Below are positions 1 to 12,108 of a stretch of 64,000 bases of DNA, piece by piece. Numbering within the stretch: the first letter of the stretch is position 1; the number at the start of each line of letters is the position of its first letter. Source of the DNA: Camillea tinctor (Eukaryota; Ascomycota; Sordariomycetes; Xylariales; Xylariaceae); assembly GCA_022578605.1 (NCBI GenBank), contig MU394068.1, forward strand, positions 310,001 to 374,000. The letters run 5' to 3'. The notes under the pieces are model-generated. The model did no database searches, was not told the DNA's origin, and saw nothing but the letters and a program-made list of their open reading frames with translations. The position numbers were made by a program, and so were the translations under genes.

Positions 1-414
1 CGCTATGATAACCTGTGGTCTTTGATCACCTATTAGTCGTGCAACCTCGGCCATCTCGATCTGTGATGGCTGACCCGCAGCTGGCGGCCCAGATATCACG
101 AATATGACTGCTTTCGCTCGTTTTATAAATCCAACATGCGTGCTCGTCATCCCGTTCCTGGAGGTGTAGGGGACATGGCGGATCCAAGGATGCCTCGCGG
201 CCAAGGCTAGACCAAGTGGCTCGAACGGGTCCTTACTTAGAGTGGCATTTGGTTGGGGAGGCGCAACGACGGGCGTGAGAAGAACAAGAATGTCACCGTC
301 GCCTAGTATCCTGGTAAGAGGAATGCAAGCTTGGTGGTCTCTAATGAGAGTCACCGGGGACTGACCAAAACCTCCACGATACCCGGGCGTTACGATGGAA
401 TGGCCTGAAAGCAT
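1..414 (-). CDS. partial conserved protein, possibly C-terminal region of a GH3-type glycosidase
   Basis: A minus-strand frame stays open for 138 codons from an ATG at 414 down to the left edge, so the 3' end is outside the window. The peptide looks strongly coding, with segments such as SPVTLIRDHQACIPLTRILG, GDGDILVLLTPVV, DPFEPLGLALAARHPWIRHV and THVGFIKRAKAVIFVISGPP. An 'xITLVRDxxxLIPL' element followed by 'DGDxLLLTP' resembles the C-terminal domain of fungal GH3 beta-N-acetylhexosaminidases, but this is recall of the family pattern and not a search. The ATG may not be the true start: a plausible acceptor (TTCTCAG) lies just upstream on the minus strand, so this may be an internal exon. 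No convincing upstream exon was found in 415-700. The coding status is fairly sure; the family assignment is tentative. Confidence 0.55.
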   Translation of the reverse strand, partial: MLSGHSIVTPGYRGGFGQSPVTLIRDHQACIPLTRILGDGDILVLLTPVVAPPQPNATLSKDPFEPLGLALAARHPWIRHVPYTSRNGMTSTHVGFIKRAKAVIFVISGPPAAGQPSQIEMAEVARLIGDQRPQVIIA

Positions 415-3400
415 TGCTGGGATCTGAGAAGTGTTGTATAAAATTTCACCTTCCCCATGAACCAGATGACCTCCAATTTATATTAGCACGAGATCTAAAG
501 GTGTGTAAACCAACTGGGTATAGCGTGCCTACCGAGATATGTAGTCGGCAGGTGTGGGTATACCTAGCAAAATGGTTAATGGCTCATGACATAAGCAGAA
601 TGGGATAGGTTACCTGGTTGACTTCGCATAAGCCGACGGATGGCCGTTGAGGCTTTACGTGTATGGACAGTGACACAGCAGCCCTGAGATTGGAAGGATG
701 CGGCACTGCTAGCAGGGCCGGGGGTAGCTTGTCGGGATGTCAGCCGTACGTTCTATGGGCAGTAAAGTGCTAGCCTTAAAACGAGAAAGAAAACCGTGGC
801 GGTGTAGTCGCGGAAAGCCGGCATGGTTAGGTAGGTACCTCAGGTATGTATGTATGTATGTAGATGAGGCCTCAGCATATAGCAGAGACCCTTAATTCCA
901 CCCTGGATGGTAGGGGGTTACCGACGGGATATAAGGGAATGGGAGTACCCGAGCGGGCTGCTTTGCCACAATTGAATCGTCAGATCAGCACACTGAACAT
1001 TTCAATTACCTTAGCAAGTACAGTACAGGCGCCACAAGAGTAATAGGTGTAGGGCCGTTATTGTCAGCAACTAGACCGAACGGTGGATTTTCAAAGGCAG
1101 GCTACTCCCGCTAATTGAGGTTTTTGGTGATAGAATGGAAATAGACGCTCGTTCAAGCTTGGCAATCGGTCCTATAACATATGGGGTTCCGAGGTGCGCG
1201 TCATCAAGTGCTTTGCTTTGCTTTCTTCTTTTTCTGTTCTTTTTTCTTTTTGCTCAAGCCGCACGGTCGAAGATATATATATGTATATATATACCCATGT
1301 ATAAGTATATATAATCAAGTTATATATATAGTACAACGCGAATAGTACTGTAGACTAGTGTTAGAAAAGCGCAACGAAGCCATGGCGGTAGTGGCAGCTA
1401 AAATATACAACGATGAGTGAAAAGGGAAAAAGACCAAAAAAAACAAAAACCGAAAGGGCTTACTAACTTGGATGATCCGTAACAGGTGGTTATTCAAATA
1501 TTACTTTACTCTCACCCCCTAGTCTTCGGCTGGTAGATAGACCAGTTACGCAACTCGTTGAGAGGAATAACAAGTTAGGAAAGGACACCAACCCTGCCCA
1601 GAGAGAGCATGATGGCACACAGCATGAAGTCGCACACACGGCCTGAAGGGCCAATAGCAGATGGCTGAACAGTCGCATGTGCAGGCCAGAGTTGTGTGGG
1701 TGTCTAGGTATCTAGGTGTCTGGGTGTCTGGATGTCATAAAGGAGTATGCAGAACCTGCAATCTCCAACAAGAGCGAGGCCGAGAGTAGCCCACGCGGGA
1801 GATTATTAGGTATTATGTTCCCTTTCGGTGCTGGATGTTTTACTGCCTTTGACTCGACCGAAAAAGAGACTTGCGGCCAAGGCAGCACAAGTAGGGTAGC
1901 ATTGAGAACCGTATACGGTTACGCAGCACATCTCTTCATGTAGGCCATATGCCAAACGTGTACATGACGGCTCGGGCATTAGGCGTGTATGTGGTTTGTA
2001 CTGCGGTCATCGTATGTCCAGCCGGTACTGAGAGACCACGATGGTCACTTGTTAGGTCAAGTCGTACAATGCCACCCAGACATTCTGGGATGGACAAGAT
2101 GGAGACAAGTTCTCCTCTCTTCGACGGTTTGTATGGCTTGGGTAAGAAGAGAGGACAGAGAGGAATAATGGCTCTGATTTGTTGGGATGTCATGCATGAC
2201 TAGTCTTTCTAGTGTAATTCGGCCTTGTAGGCTGATTGATTCCATGCATTTTGATTCATGGGTTGTACCGACCGTATAGAGTGAGTGAGTGAGTGTGTGT
2301 ATGTCTGTATGTGAGTGTGTGTGTGTAAGAGAGAGAGACGGAATGACAGGCGTTGGATTTGTAGAGTGGGGGGTTTAGGAGGAAGAAGAAGGAAAAAAGA
2401 ATATACTTTAAGAAGTTACTACTTTCGAGTTCTTTTCCTTTTCTATCTTAAACCTTATTCAATATTGTACCTACTCTATTTTAAAGGGAGAAAAAGGAGA
2501 GAAGGGAAAGGTTAACTTAAGCGTACATACATAACTAACTAGTGTAGCTAACCTAACTTAGTGGAACGTGTGTTACTTGATGGTTAAGCCTTACACAAAA
2601 TGTCACTAGCGCCAACACCTAATTTGGTTTTTTTTTCTTTTTTTTTTCTGCTGTCATTAGTTCTTAACCTCTTTAACCTACCATACCTACATAGTATCTA
2701 ACCTATATCAATACATACATAAATACATACATACTGTGCTACATATGTATAAACTAGTAAGTAATATACGTAGTAGACATACCTAAATCGTATAATATAG
2801 TTAACCTATTAGGTGGGTATCCGCTGTCATATTGTAGTGTATTATAACTTTTAGGTACCTTCAAGTACCCCACCTACCTTATAATGCTGACAGTAAAAGC
2901 CATTAAGAGTATACATAGGTATAGACAAGTATATCCATCGTACTCAATACTTCACTTCCTTTCCCCCCTTACACTACACATACATACATACATAACCATC
3001 GAGTCTCCTCCCTGGCATCAGATCAATTCTTCATCGACTTTCCCGCATCGATGTAATGTAACTATGTGTGATCATGCACTCAAACCTGACATCATCATCA
3101 CTGGGAAATTCATTCAATATGGTTCAAAGGAATCAAATATTAAGCCACAATGCCTCTCCATCCGCTTTCTCTTTCGACCAAGCGTTTGATGTCTGGTGTC
3201 ACCAATCTCACCATCTCTCTACATGAGCATCAGCATCAATCGAGACGCACTGGCCTTAGCAAGGGATTCAACACGATGATGGATCGACCACTAGTACAGA
3301 TCGCCTACATAGGTCGCGGCCGAAGCCGACGCTAGGAAAATATCCCGTCGAATCCCTCGGTCGCCTATCTCTATACTTAAGTCCTCACAGGAAGTCCTTC

Positions 3401-5081
3401 CTATTAGGGAATCTAGGGGTACCTAAACCTGTAGGAATGTAGCTTTGCTCGTTTTTAACTGCCATGGCCCCCCCAAGACACCGCTCTCTCCGTATCCATC
3501 TAACCTAGGCGTAGGTTGATGTTGACGGTCGAGACCCAACATGTTGATACAACACCTTCAGAATCCGGTAGTCAAGCACCGAAACCCCGGAAGTACCGGT
3601 ATTCTTATTCCCAACTCTTCCGTGGTTTTCGTCCTTCCCGCCTCGACACCGAAACAACTTGGCGTAAGCAGCTTCCACCAATCTATGAGAAGCCCGCATC
3701 TGGGATGACGTTTGGTGTATCGGGGCTCTTATAGTAGTGGGAGAGTGGCCTTAGGAAGTGCCTAACATACCACCTACCTACGGTAGGAATAGCAGGTAGG
3801 TATGAACGGTTAGCGGTTAGCGACCACATCAACGGCGCAAGTGATAATGGTAACTGATTTCAGTCAACAGCCTCATTTTACCAACATTTCACCTACCAAG
3901 CTTGGTAAATACAACCATGAAGTATTGGAGAGAGAGAGAGAGAGAGAGACGAGAAGGCTCGGCATGTTACTTTCGTATAGGTTATACTACTAGTGCTAGT
4001 GCTGCGTGGCGTTCTTATCCTATGAAGCGTCTTCACAAATTATCTCATTCGTTTTGAAGAATAATGCGCCTATCACTATGAGCCGCTGCATTCCTCGTCA
4101 CGCGCAAGCACGCCAGTATCCAAGGATTACACAAGACCATCAAGAAGCTCGAGAGATGATTTGGCAATTCCGTGTCAAGGCACAGCCTAGTAGGTTAGTC
4201 TGTGAGCTGAGAACATCCAGTTGGAGGAGTCGAGTAGATGATTACGGAGGCGTTGACAGAAAGTTAAGCCTGTGCTCAGACGCTGTTGTTCTTTTCCGCG
4301 GGCTTTCGGTGCATTCAATAGCCTATTCTGTAGCTCGTTGCATTCATATGTACATACTAGTTAGTACATATGTGCATCGCGTAGAGTTCTAAGTATTAGT
4401 CGTGCTGTAGCAGTCGGGGTCATGGTCGGAGTCATGGTCGTACAGTAGTAGTATACAACATCAACATACAGGCCATGTGCGTGTTGTTGCACATACAGTG
4501 AATATGTAAACGATTTCCATCATCACAAAAGGTCATCGGGTGTAAGACAAATATCCCGAATGATTAGACGAAAAGACAAGGAGATGGGGCTTTACTTATA
4601 AATCGTAAGGCCTATTCGGAAATGACTTAAAAGTTGCAGATGTAAGTTCTGGAGTCTGGGGTCAAGGGTCAACCCCAACCCCACGCAGCCCACCACTCTG
4701 CCACGCTAGAATCGATGCACTACCTATCTAGGTACCTTTTAACGTACCTACGCTAACGAGAGCTTGGACCAATTGATGGAAAGAAAAGCTGCGGTACCTG
4801 ATTGGGGCATACAACTCTAGGTACTGACAGCTTGACAGCTCTAACCCAATAGGGTACTTAAACTAACCTGGTGTAAAATGTTGGTTGTTTTCCAATCGCG
4901 TCAACGAGGGACTATCTTCTTAACACGATGCCCCGTGCACCAACCAGCTGCATCGAATGAAGGGACATTGGTCTGTATAAGGCATTTTATTATATTCAAC
5001 GCAATCTCATTAATACCCTACCTAGGTGAATCTCTTAGCTATATCCCTGTGCTGCACGACTTACTACGCCACCTAGTCGCA
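415..5081. other. gene-poor region, no supportable gene
   Basis: No reading frame here has convincing protein-like composition. The open frames of 60-128 codons use non-ATG starts or encode low-complexity peptides. The stretch holds short AT-rich arrays (around 1270-1330, alternating TA), GTAT/GTAG-rich runs (around 840-865 and 2280-2330), an AG microsatellite (3928-3949) and several copies of GGTACC-centred palindromes. The last kilobase is the upstream region of the CENP-I gene. Confidence 0.6.
3928..3949. repeat. (GA)n microsatellite
   Basis: About 11 uninterrupted GA dinucleotide units in the gene-poor left part of the window. Confidence 0.9.
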
Positions 5082-7636
5082 ATGTCGGCACAGCCAGATG
5101 ACGAACAGCCAAGGGGTTCACAGGAATTACGCGACATCTTATCAGATGTTTTAAGAGGTAATTCACATACTCCTACTCATTGTTCCTCTCTCTCGGGGAG
5201 GGGGAAAAGAAAACCCACACTAGCTAGCATCGCCGTACTGACCCCGTCTTACAGCATCTAAATTGCCCGCCAAAAAAAGGGGTCGTCCTGTCAAGCCAGA
5301 TGTAGAGACCTTGACCTCGCTGTCCTATGATCAAGGTCTCCTTCCAACCGAACTCAATGAGCTTGTTGATCTAGTCACGACTCCGAATTTTCTTGACCAG
5401 GCCAGCCTTGCCAGCATCGTGAGGAATTTGTATCCAGCCACAACCGTGAGCAGCGATCTCGTTGTGAAGGTGGTAGGATGTCTGGGCCATGGCAAACTCA
5501 AGCCGTCTCTTACCATCCAAGGTGCACTGTTGAGATGGCTCGTTATGATCCATCATATTATTGAGAACCAAGCCATTCTATCCCAATCATACTCTGTGTT
5601 GTTCAACCTCCTTGATACGGCAGCCATCAGGTAAGTAGCGATTAACCGTACATATTCCAATAGATTCATCTAACTCACATACTTAGGGCACAACTATGCC
5701 ATTTACTTGCCCTGATTACACGGCGGCGCCATGTACGGCCTTATAGAATCCAATCATTGTGAGTAAACCGTTCTGTAGGTTTTAGGAGGTTGTATGTAGA
5801 ACTAAAACCCTCCAAGGCTATCATTATCTAGGCAGACTGGCAACGACCCTCCCCTCACGGGCTTGCTTCGGGTCTTCAAAGACTACTACCCCGAAATCAT
5901 TGTAGGGGAAGCAACTCGCGGCAAAGCTTCTGCTTTCAAGGTTTGCCCATCCGTTACCCCAACTGTCGAGTCTCCGACGTCTCTGATTCTTGTAGCACCC
6001 GGATCCGCAATGGCGTGAGAGGTTAGATGAGATCCAACGGGCTCACGCCGAACGTGCTGCCTCGAAATCGGACGGACCGTTGAGCGGGTTCCGAGTTGCC
6101 CGCCATAGGTTCAATGGCCGGAAGTCTCACTTGATACCCGAAGTGCATACTTCGCACGCTACAGAGGTGGGTGACCTAGCGGGTTTCGATTATGATGGAC
6201 ATGGTTCGCTAACCACCAACTTAGAACTCGGTCACTCTCGAGGAAATTGAGAATGTTGATGGATTTGTGAATAAATTGGAATTGATCGAGTTGCCAAACC
6301 AGCTTATAGCCGTTTTAGGCGACCCTTTGTTACAGAAGTTCCTACTCTTGCGACCCCAGGCTGAAGCTCATCAGCGAGCCAGTAACTGGCTAAAAGCATA
6401 TGCTCAAGACCTCATGGGCGGGGCCTCTGATGCTCATCTCATAGATGTTCTGGAGATGTTGAAGAGCTATGTCTCAGCTACGAAGGTAAGCCCTTTTTCT
6501 TTTTTTTTCAGATTGCTCACTGTTCCTCAAACTAACCTCTATCTTCGCAGGACCTCCCACCGCTATTTCTAACTTTCTTTCACGAATATTTTGAGATATG
6601 GAATGGTCGTGAAGGGAAAGACCTGATATTAGATATATTATCATACACACCTCTTCTAAATTTTCAGGGTAGGCAAGTGATATACACATCAACAAGCATG
6701 GAAGCTAATTTATTTTCAGAGCTTTTTGTTGGGGTATTCAAACCTCTAGAGGCAAAGGCTCTCAATGGCACCACCAAGTCCCAGTTGGATATCCTCAAAT
6801 TCTACACACATCTCCTTCAACACTGGTCTACGTACCTACTATCGCTTGACGATAAATCAGAGCATGCTGCCACCTCCGTTAGCGATCTGGCAACCCATGT
6901 AAATGATCTCTGTTTGACGGTTCTCCAGACATCCCCCGGCGTTTCGACGCATTCGGAGATTCTGAATTTCTTTGAGCTGACAGCAACCCTCGCGTCGGAC
7001 CCTCGCCTGTTGGCGCACATCCGTATAGTGATACCGCCTTCCGCATTGGTGTATATCCTACACTTTAGTTCCTCTCTGAGCACCCTCTCGCGCCTTTGCG
7101 GTATCCTCACAAAGTACAAAGAAGGGTTCCAGAAGGCGATGGCGACATCTCGCACCAGATATACTCCGGGGTACGTCAACGAGTTCAATGGTTTCCTGAT
7201 GGACATATGCAATTGCATGTGGAGATCACGGGCCTTCAACAAGACAGACACAAACTCTCACGGTTGCTTAATATCCCAAGCGCCCCTCGAGGCAATGACA
7301 TCGTATATCAGCACCCTAAACATGAGCGGTTCTCTTTCGTCGCTCTTCTCACTCTCGTACTCGCCAACCTTCAGCCTATCCGCGATTTCATACTTTCGCG
7401 GCTTGGAAGATAGCGAGCTAGAACGGGGATCAGGGGAGCTGGGTGCTAGACATGCCGGCCCTATTACTCGTGCCAGCCTCAGTGCTCTCGCGAGCAAGGG
7501 AGGTTTGAAAGTAAGCTGGGACGATTATCGTCTGGGAGTGCTGGATTATCTGGAGAAACAAGGCATGCCTGGGGTGGGAGAGTTGATGAACAACACGATG
7601 ACTAATCTGATGAGACGGAAATCAGGGAAAATGTGA
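5082..7636 (+). CDS. mis6: inner kinetochore protein CENP-I / Mis6 / Ctf3
   Basis: Eight exons: 5082-5157, 5255-5630, 5687-5758, 5832-5940, 5996-6166, 6225-6485, 6551-6668, 6720-7636. Together they give a 699-residue protein, close to fission yeast Mis6 and human CENP-I. All junctions keep frame and use GT-AG. The start is MSAQPDDEQ, where the exon 1 donor GGTAAT joins in phase to the codons for ASKLPAKKRGRP. The Mis6-type helical-repeat region begins near residue 35 (TLTSLSYDQGLLPTELNELV) and runs through most of the protein, with the typical LQHWSTYLLSL segment in the last exon. CENP-I is part of the constitutive centromere-associated network and helps load or hold CENP-A and outer kinetochore proteins. 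An AT-hook-like KKRGRPVKP lies at residues 30-38. CAF16 follows on the same strand after about 540 bp. The family call rests on recognition of the domain pattern. Confidence 0.85.
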
Positions 7637-8177
7637 AGTGCTTTTTGGGATGCTCTAGCTGCTTGGCGAACCAAAATGAGTGGTTTTAGTTTCGGAAAGC
7701 TGGGTAGGGTGACTTTGCAGTTTGTAGAGTCGAGTGTCAGGGGTAAAAAGCAGAGAAGAAAGCTGTAGGCGTAGGAAATCAGGTAATCCCGATACTAAGT
7801 CCTACGTTTTCCGACGGAGTAAACCATGTGTGGAATAATATACTAGTACTGTATGTCGCAACCGCCGATTATAGGCATGGAGGAGGCATCATCACTGATT
7901 CCAACCCCACATATTTCACTACTAGTCGAGGTTTCTTTTAAGACACTTGCGATTCTGGAACTCGCTCTTCGTATTTTTTTTACTCATCTCATACCAAAAA
8001 ATAATAAAGACTGTAGCCAATCGTTTTGATCGCTTTGACCCATTGTATTCGCCAGATCTCATATAGATCTAATCAATCCACCCCAGCTAAATAAAATCTC
8101 ACTTTCTTTATCTTCTTTCCGGTTAAATAGCACTATACCCTTCTATCCCCCCTATATAGAAAGAAAAGAAATATAAA
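7637..8177. other. CENP-I / CAF16 intergenic region
   Basis: This holds the CENP-I 3' region and the CAF16 promoter. A CTATATAG box lies about 25 bp before the CAF16 ATG, preceded by pyrimidine-rich sequence. No further gene is visible. Confidence 0.5.
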
Positions 8178-9017
8178 ATGGCGCCCGGTGCCCCAGAAAT
8201 CTCCGTCAACGACCTGACGTACACGTTCCCAGGCTACCACACGGGCATAAAAAACATCTCGCTCTCGGTGCCGCCGCGCAGCCGCACCCTCCTCATCGGC
8301 GCCAACGGCGCGGGCAAGACCACCCTGCTGCGCCTGCTAGCGGGCAAGCGCCTCGCGCCCAGCGGCAGCATCAACGTGTCGGGGGTGGACCCGTTCAAGG
8401 AAGGGCTGGAAGGGGTCACCTACCTCGGCCTCGAGTGGGTGCTCAACCCCATCGTGCGGACGGACATCGGGGTGGACGAGCTGCTGCGCTCGGTGGGCGG
8501 GGACGCCTACCCGGCGCGCCGCGACGAGCTGGTGGCCGTGCTCGACATCGACGTGGCGTGGCGCATGAGCCGGGTCAGCGACGGCGAGCGCCGCCGCGTG
8601 CAGCTGGCCATGGGCCTCGTGCGCCCCTGGACCGTGCTGCTCCTCGACGAGATCACCGTCGACCTCGACGTGCTGAGCCGCGCCGAGTTCCTCGCCTGGC
8701 TCAAGCGCGAGACCGAGCTGCGCGACTGCACCATCGTGTACGCCACCCACATCCTGGATAACCTCGCCGGGTGGCCCACCCACCTCGTCCACATGCACCT
8801 TGGCACCGTGCGCGAGTGGGGCCCCGCTGATGGGTTCCTGGGCGACGATGCGCAGAGGGGCACCGCGACGGGGAATAGCCGGCTGGGAGAGCTGGTGCTG
8901 GGGTGGTTGCGCGAGGACCTGAAGGAGCGCGGTCCGCGGAATCAGGAGAAGATGGGTACCGAAGGGCTGACGTACTCGGCGGGGGGGATCGGTGGCTACG
9001 GTCTCGAAAGCAAGTAA
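8178..9017 (+). CDS. CAF16: ABC ATPase, CCR4-NOT-associated CAF16
   Basis: Single exon, 279 residues, with no membrane segments: a soluble single-cassette ABC ATPase. Visible motifs are Walker A GANGAGKT (41-48), signature-loop variant VSDGERRRVQ (134-143), Walker B TVLLLDEIT (153-161) and the switch histidine in YATHILDN (H192). The non-canonical signature (VSDGE for LSGGQ), the short length and the YTFPGYHTGIKNISL start are typical of the fungal CAF16 branch, whose yeast member associates with the CCR4-NOT mRNA deadenylation/transcription complex. The start has a good context (AAAATGGC) after a CTATATAG box. The gene is sharply more GC-rich than its flanks and uses mostly C/G-ending codons, which creates long antisense open frames that are not genes. 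Confidence 0.9.
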   Translation: MAPGAPEISVNDLTYTFPGYHTGIKNISLSVPPRSRTLLIGANGAGKTTLLRLLAGKRLAPSGSINVSGVDPFKEGLEGVTYLGLEWVLNPIVRTDIGVDELLRSVGGDAYPARRDELVAVLDIDVAWRMSRVSDGERRRVQLAMGLVRPWTVLLLDEITVDLDVLSRAEFLAWLKRETELRDCTIVYATHILDNLAGWPTHLVHMHLGTVREWGPADGFLGDDAQRGTATGNSRLGELVLGWLREDLKERGPRNQEKMGTEGLTYSAGGIGGYGLESK

Positions 9018-10050
9018 GCTCCCATTTTTGAGGGGTTTTTTTCTATCTTTCTCAGATTTGCTTGAGGGGGGGCTTTGGCCACGGTGGCCCATTCATTGCA
9101 TTTCGCTAGGCTAAGGGAATGAGATGATGAAGTGTGGGTTGAGGGATATTTCCAGTGGAGAGGGCATGACTTTGGAAGGTCAGCATATACGGCGTTTTGG
9201 GGGTGATGCACTTAACTTGCATTCATTGGGGAGAGAAAACAGCATGTTTTAACATTTTTCGTTCTGAGCAAATAAGAGGGGGCAAGGAAAAGCATCAGGG
9301 GGGGGGGAGGGGGAGAGCTTGCCAGAAAAGGGTCATATAGGATAATAGTAGATTCATCTCTGCTATATCGACGGTCTCATCACCGGTCATGGGAGAAAAG
9401 GAGTTACTCAGATAGGTGACTGTCATTTTAACAACTTCTGGAAGATACCCCTTTCAACAAAGGATAGAATATATTTTACGTTTGATCGCACATGGTTATT
9501 ACCGCAACGGGAGCTGTTCTCAATAATAGTAAGCAACTCAATCTACTTATCTTGCCTAGTTATTGACGCTGGAAATCAACCTACATGGCCTGTCTAAGTG
9601 TAAGGAACTCTATAGCCTAGAGTGGATGAAGGATGGGGTGAGAGGCAGATAGGTAGGCTAAGTACTCTTTTGTTAGAGTAGGGACTAAGCAGAGTAAAGT
9701 AACGCACAGAACTATAAAACATCAATGGATGAGGCAAATGGCATATTGATGGTTCATGTTAGGTTAAAGCATATCTAACTTTAATAGGAGTTGAGTTCAA
9801 TTCTGGGTTTGCGTGAGACAATTTTCTATTTCTTGTCCCTTTCCAACGGGGTGAACTGGGCTATATAAGTCCACGCTGATCCCTCCAGTTTGAAGATTTT
9901 CTAAACACTCCGCACACGTACAAAAGGGTAACAGGACTTCTAAATCTTTACTTAGGCCTCAATCTATCCAACGCAGAAGTTGAACTCGTACCTCCCTCAC
10001 GTGAGCCAGTCCTCTCTATATCAGAGCTATTCTTCACAGCTACATCACCA
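9018..10050. other. intergenic region without a visible gene
   Basis: The stretch is AT-leaning, with a G-run of about 10 interrupted by A near 9300-9315. No open frame looks protein-coding. The right part may be the leader of the gene starting at 10051. Confidence 0.5.
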
Positions 10051-10984
10051 ATGATGAAGCACCACAAAGATCAAAAAAATTCCTTCTCGGAACATTGTCC
10101 TAAATGCCGCCCCGAATGCCCTCGAAAGTCCTGCAAGAAGGAGGGCGATGATCAAGTCAGCTCCCCAAGTCCCCCAAAATTAAATCATGAATCGGCTCGT
10201 TATCAAAATCAACTTCCCTAAGCAGAATACTAACTTCCTTTAGACGCCGTTTGGTTTGGTCCCTGGTCCTGTTCCTCAGTGCACATGCGGTTGTTCCAAC
10301 CACGGTGCCCGCACTTCTTCCGGGAGTAATAGCTCTGGAGTATCCTCTACGCAAGAACAAAGAATTACACATGTCTGGGACACACAGGACACTACGAATA
10401 TAATTAACGGCATCCTTAGCCCCTATATGCGGTGGCCTTCTAGCCCGTCCCCTAAAGCACGATCAGAAGGACCAGGCGAATTTTCAATAACGTATCCAGG
10501 TTGCCTCACTCAAGAATTTAAACATGAAATAACCAATGCCTGGACGGAAGCAGACCCCGACATAGCGCTGCTCAGAGCAATTTTCGGCAACTACCGTCCC
10601 CCGGCGAAGAGAAAAAGCTCAGATAGCAGCAGTAGTTCCTCCTCCGATGAGTATGATGTCTCCGAGCGGCTTCAGGGACTCAGCTTGGAACAGAAAAGCA
10701 GCGGAGAAGAGCAGGATTACGATGGCGGTGATGAAATGGCGTACGATGAGGAAGAAGTTGTCGACCACGTAGAAGACCATGGGCCCGAAGACAACGAGGA
10801 CTTAGAAGAGGAGGGGGGTGAAAGTGGTCAACAGGACGAAGACAGCGAGGTCCATGATGGCGGGGAGGGAGAAGTGATGTTCGAGGGACATCCCGTACAA
10901 CTGGTTACCATTGGAGAAGTGCTAGAGAGCGAACGACAATCTTCCACTCGTGCGGGTGCTAGTGGAGATACTGACTTGAGATAA
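10051..10984 (+). CDS. hypothetical protein with N-terminal cysteine clusters and acidic Ser-rich C-terminus
   Basis: The 3' exon is clear (10244-10984). A long open frame encodes CTCGCSNHG, then a globular-looking stretch (ITNAWTEADPDIALLRAIFG), a poly-serine tract (SSDSSSSSSSDEYD) and a strongly acidic tail. It has no good in-frame ATG near its 5' end. An acceptor TTTAG with branch point ACTAAC sits just before 10244. The only upstream donor in phase is the weak GTCAGC at 10156, giving exon 1 as 10051-10155, which adds CPKCRPECPRKSC and a total of 281 residues. I do not recognise a family. The paired Cys clusters could bind metal, and the acidic Ser-rich tail suggests a disordered, perhaps nuclear protein. 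The 3' exon is moderately sure; exon 1 is tentative. Confidence 0.5.
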
Positions 10985-11685
10985 GAGGGGGGAGGCGTTG
11001 AAGACTTTTACGCACTATTCGCCACTATCTACGAAAGCGACGGTATGTACATGGATTGGCCGTTACCAAGAGGGGTGATTTAACATACTAAGTCGACTGA
11101 GCAACGAAGCTTAGCTAGTCCTATTAGTATTGATGTGTAAGATATACATTGGCTTTAAAAGCGGGATATGATACGGTATAAAATGTGTTAGGTTTTTTTT
11201 TGGCATTAATAGAACTGGTAGCAGAAATATATCAGCCGATTCTACCTATGAAGCTAAGCTAGACACATATGCTGGCTTGTCTAGCTTTCTGGCGATTCTC
11301 CTTCCCAAGAACACATACCTAGACAAGTTCGCTGTTGCGTATGCCTAAGTGTCTGAAGTGGATAGATATTCTTTTCTCTCGGCCTTTAATAGAATACTCA
11401 TTCTGCCCTAAAGTCCTAACCTAGGTTTATACCGAGACGCTCATTGCATCTAAGGTAGGTAGCTTTGAACATAGAGGCAGGCCACCCTTCCAAACTCTCC
11501 CCATAGCGTAAACTCATTATCCACGAGATACGGAGTACATGGTGTCAAAAGGGGGCGTGAGTTTCTTCAGCACGTCCCCCACGAAAACCGTAAGTGTATT
11601 ACATCACCGATCCCGCCACCGTCGCAGAATCACATCAGCTCCTCCTACTATTACTGCTCCTACCTGCTCCCCACACCTCTAGAGT
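10985..11685. other. intergenic region
   Basis: AT-rich sequence with poly-T/poly-A runs and TAGGT repeats. No gene is visible. GC content rises abruptly near 11590. Confidence 0.5.
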
Positions 11686-12108
11686 ATGCCGCAGCCACAG
11701 GCGCGGTTCCCGTCCGGACAGCAGCAGGCCGGAGCTATTTGGGAAATATCACCAAACACAAAGGGCCACAAAAGTGTCCCTCATGTAAGTATCCAAGAGC
11801 ATTTGGATACCCCTGGATCTAGTACACTCTGCTTTCTACATCCGCAATACATTTGACGTGACAGGAAAGGACCTCAATGTCACCCGCGGCAGCGCACGGA
11901 GCGCACAAAGGACCCAACTTGCTCGAGGCGGGTGGGTGCCGCCGGACAGCGCACCGGCGGGCTTCTACCTAGTAGCGGTGAGTTCGTGACCCTGGAGCAG
12001 CGGACCTCGCGCAAAATACGGAGATCCGAGTTGCCGAGGCGGCTCGGGGAGTCAAGGACCCAGTCCTGTTGAACGCCACGGAGAGGTATGCCGTGTTGGA
12101 CTAGTAAG
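11686..12108 (+). pseudogene. possible small gene or gene relic of unknown function
   Basis: A GC-rich island in AT-rich surroundings. An ATG at 11686 opens 33 codons (with SGQQQAGAIWEISPNTKGHK) that end exactly at a good donor (GTAAGT, 11785). Downstream there is an acceptor-like GTGACAG followed by protein-like stretches in different frames: KDLNVTRGSA and GGWVPPDSAPAGFYLVA in one, and EIRVAEAARGVKDPVLLNAT ending in a stop near 12105 in another. No single spliced frame connects all three pieces. That suggests a decayed gene, a sequence error, or an unusual splice pattern. I do not recognise the family. Confidence 0.3.

Noticed and set aside
1270..1330. Alternating TA array as a possible replication origin or promoter
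   Set aside because: A short imperfect repeat common in fungal intergenic DNA; nothing else supports a function.
2884..3189. 101-codon plus-strand frame
   Set aside because: Random-looking composition in gene-poor DNA with tandem ATACAT words; expected by chance.
4006..4392. 128-codon plus-strand open frame
   Set aside because: Starts with GTG, has no recognisable domain and lies in AT-rich, repeat-bearing intergenic DNA.
8337..9092. 251-codon antisense open frame over CAF16
   Set aside because: It is His/Pro/Arg-rich and arises from the high GC content of the CAF16 coding strand; a recognisable ABC ATPase lies on the other strand.
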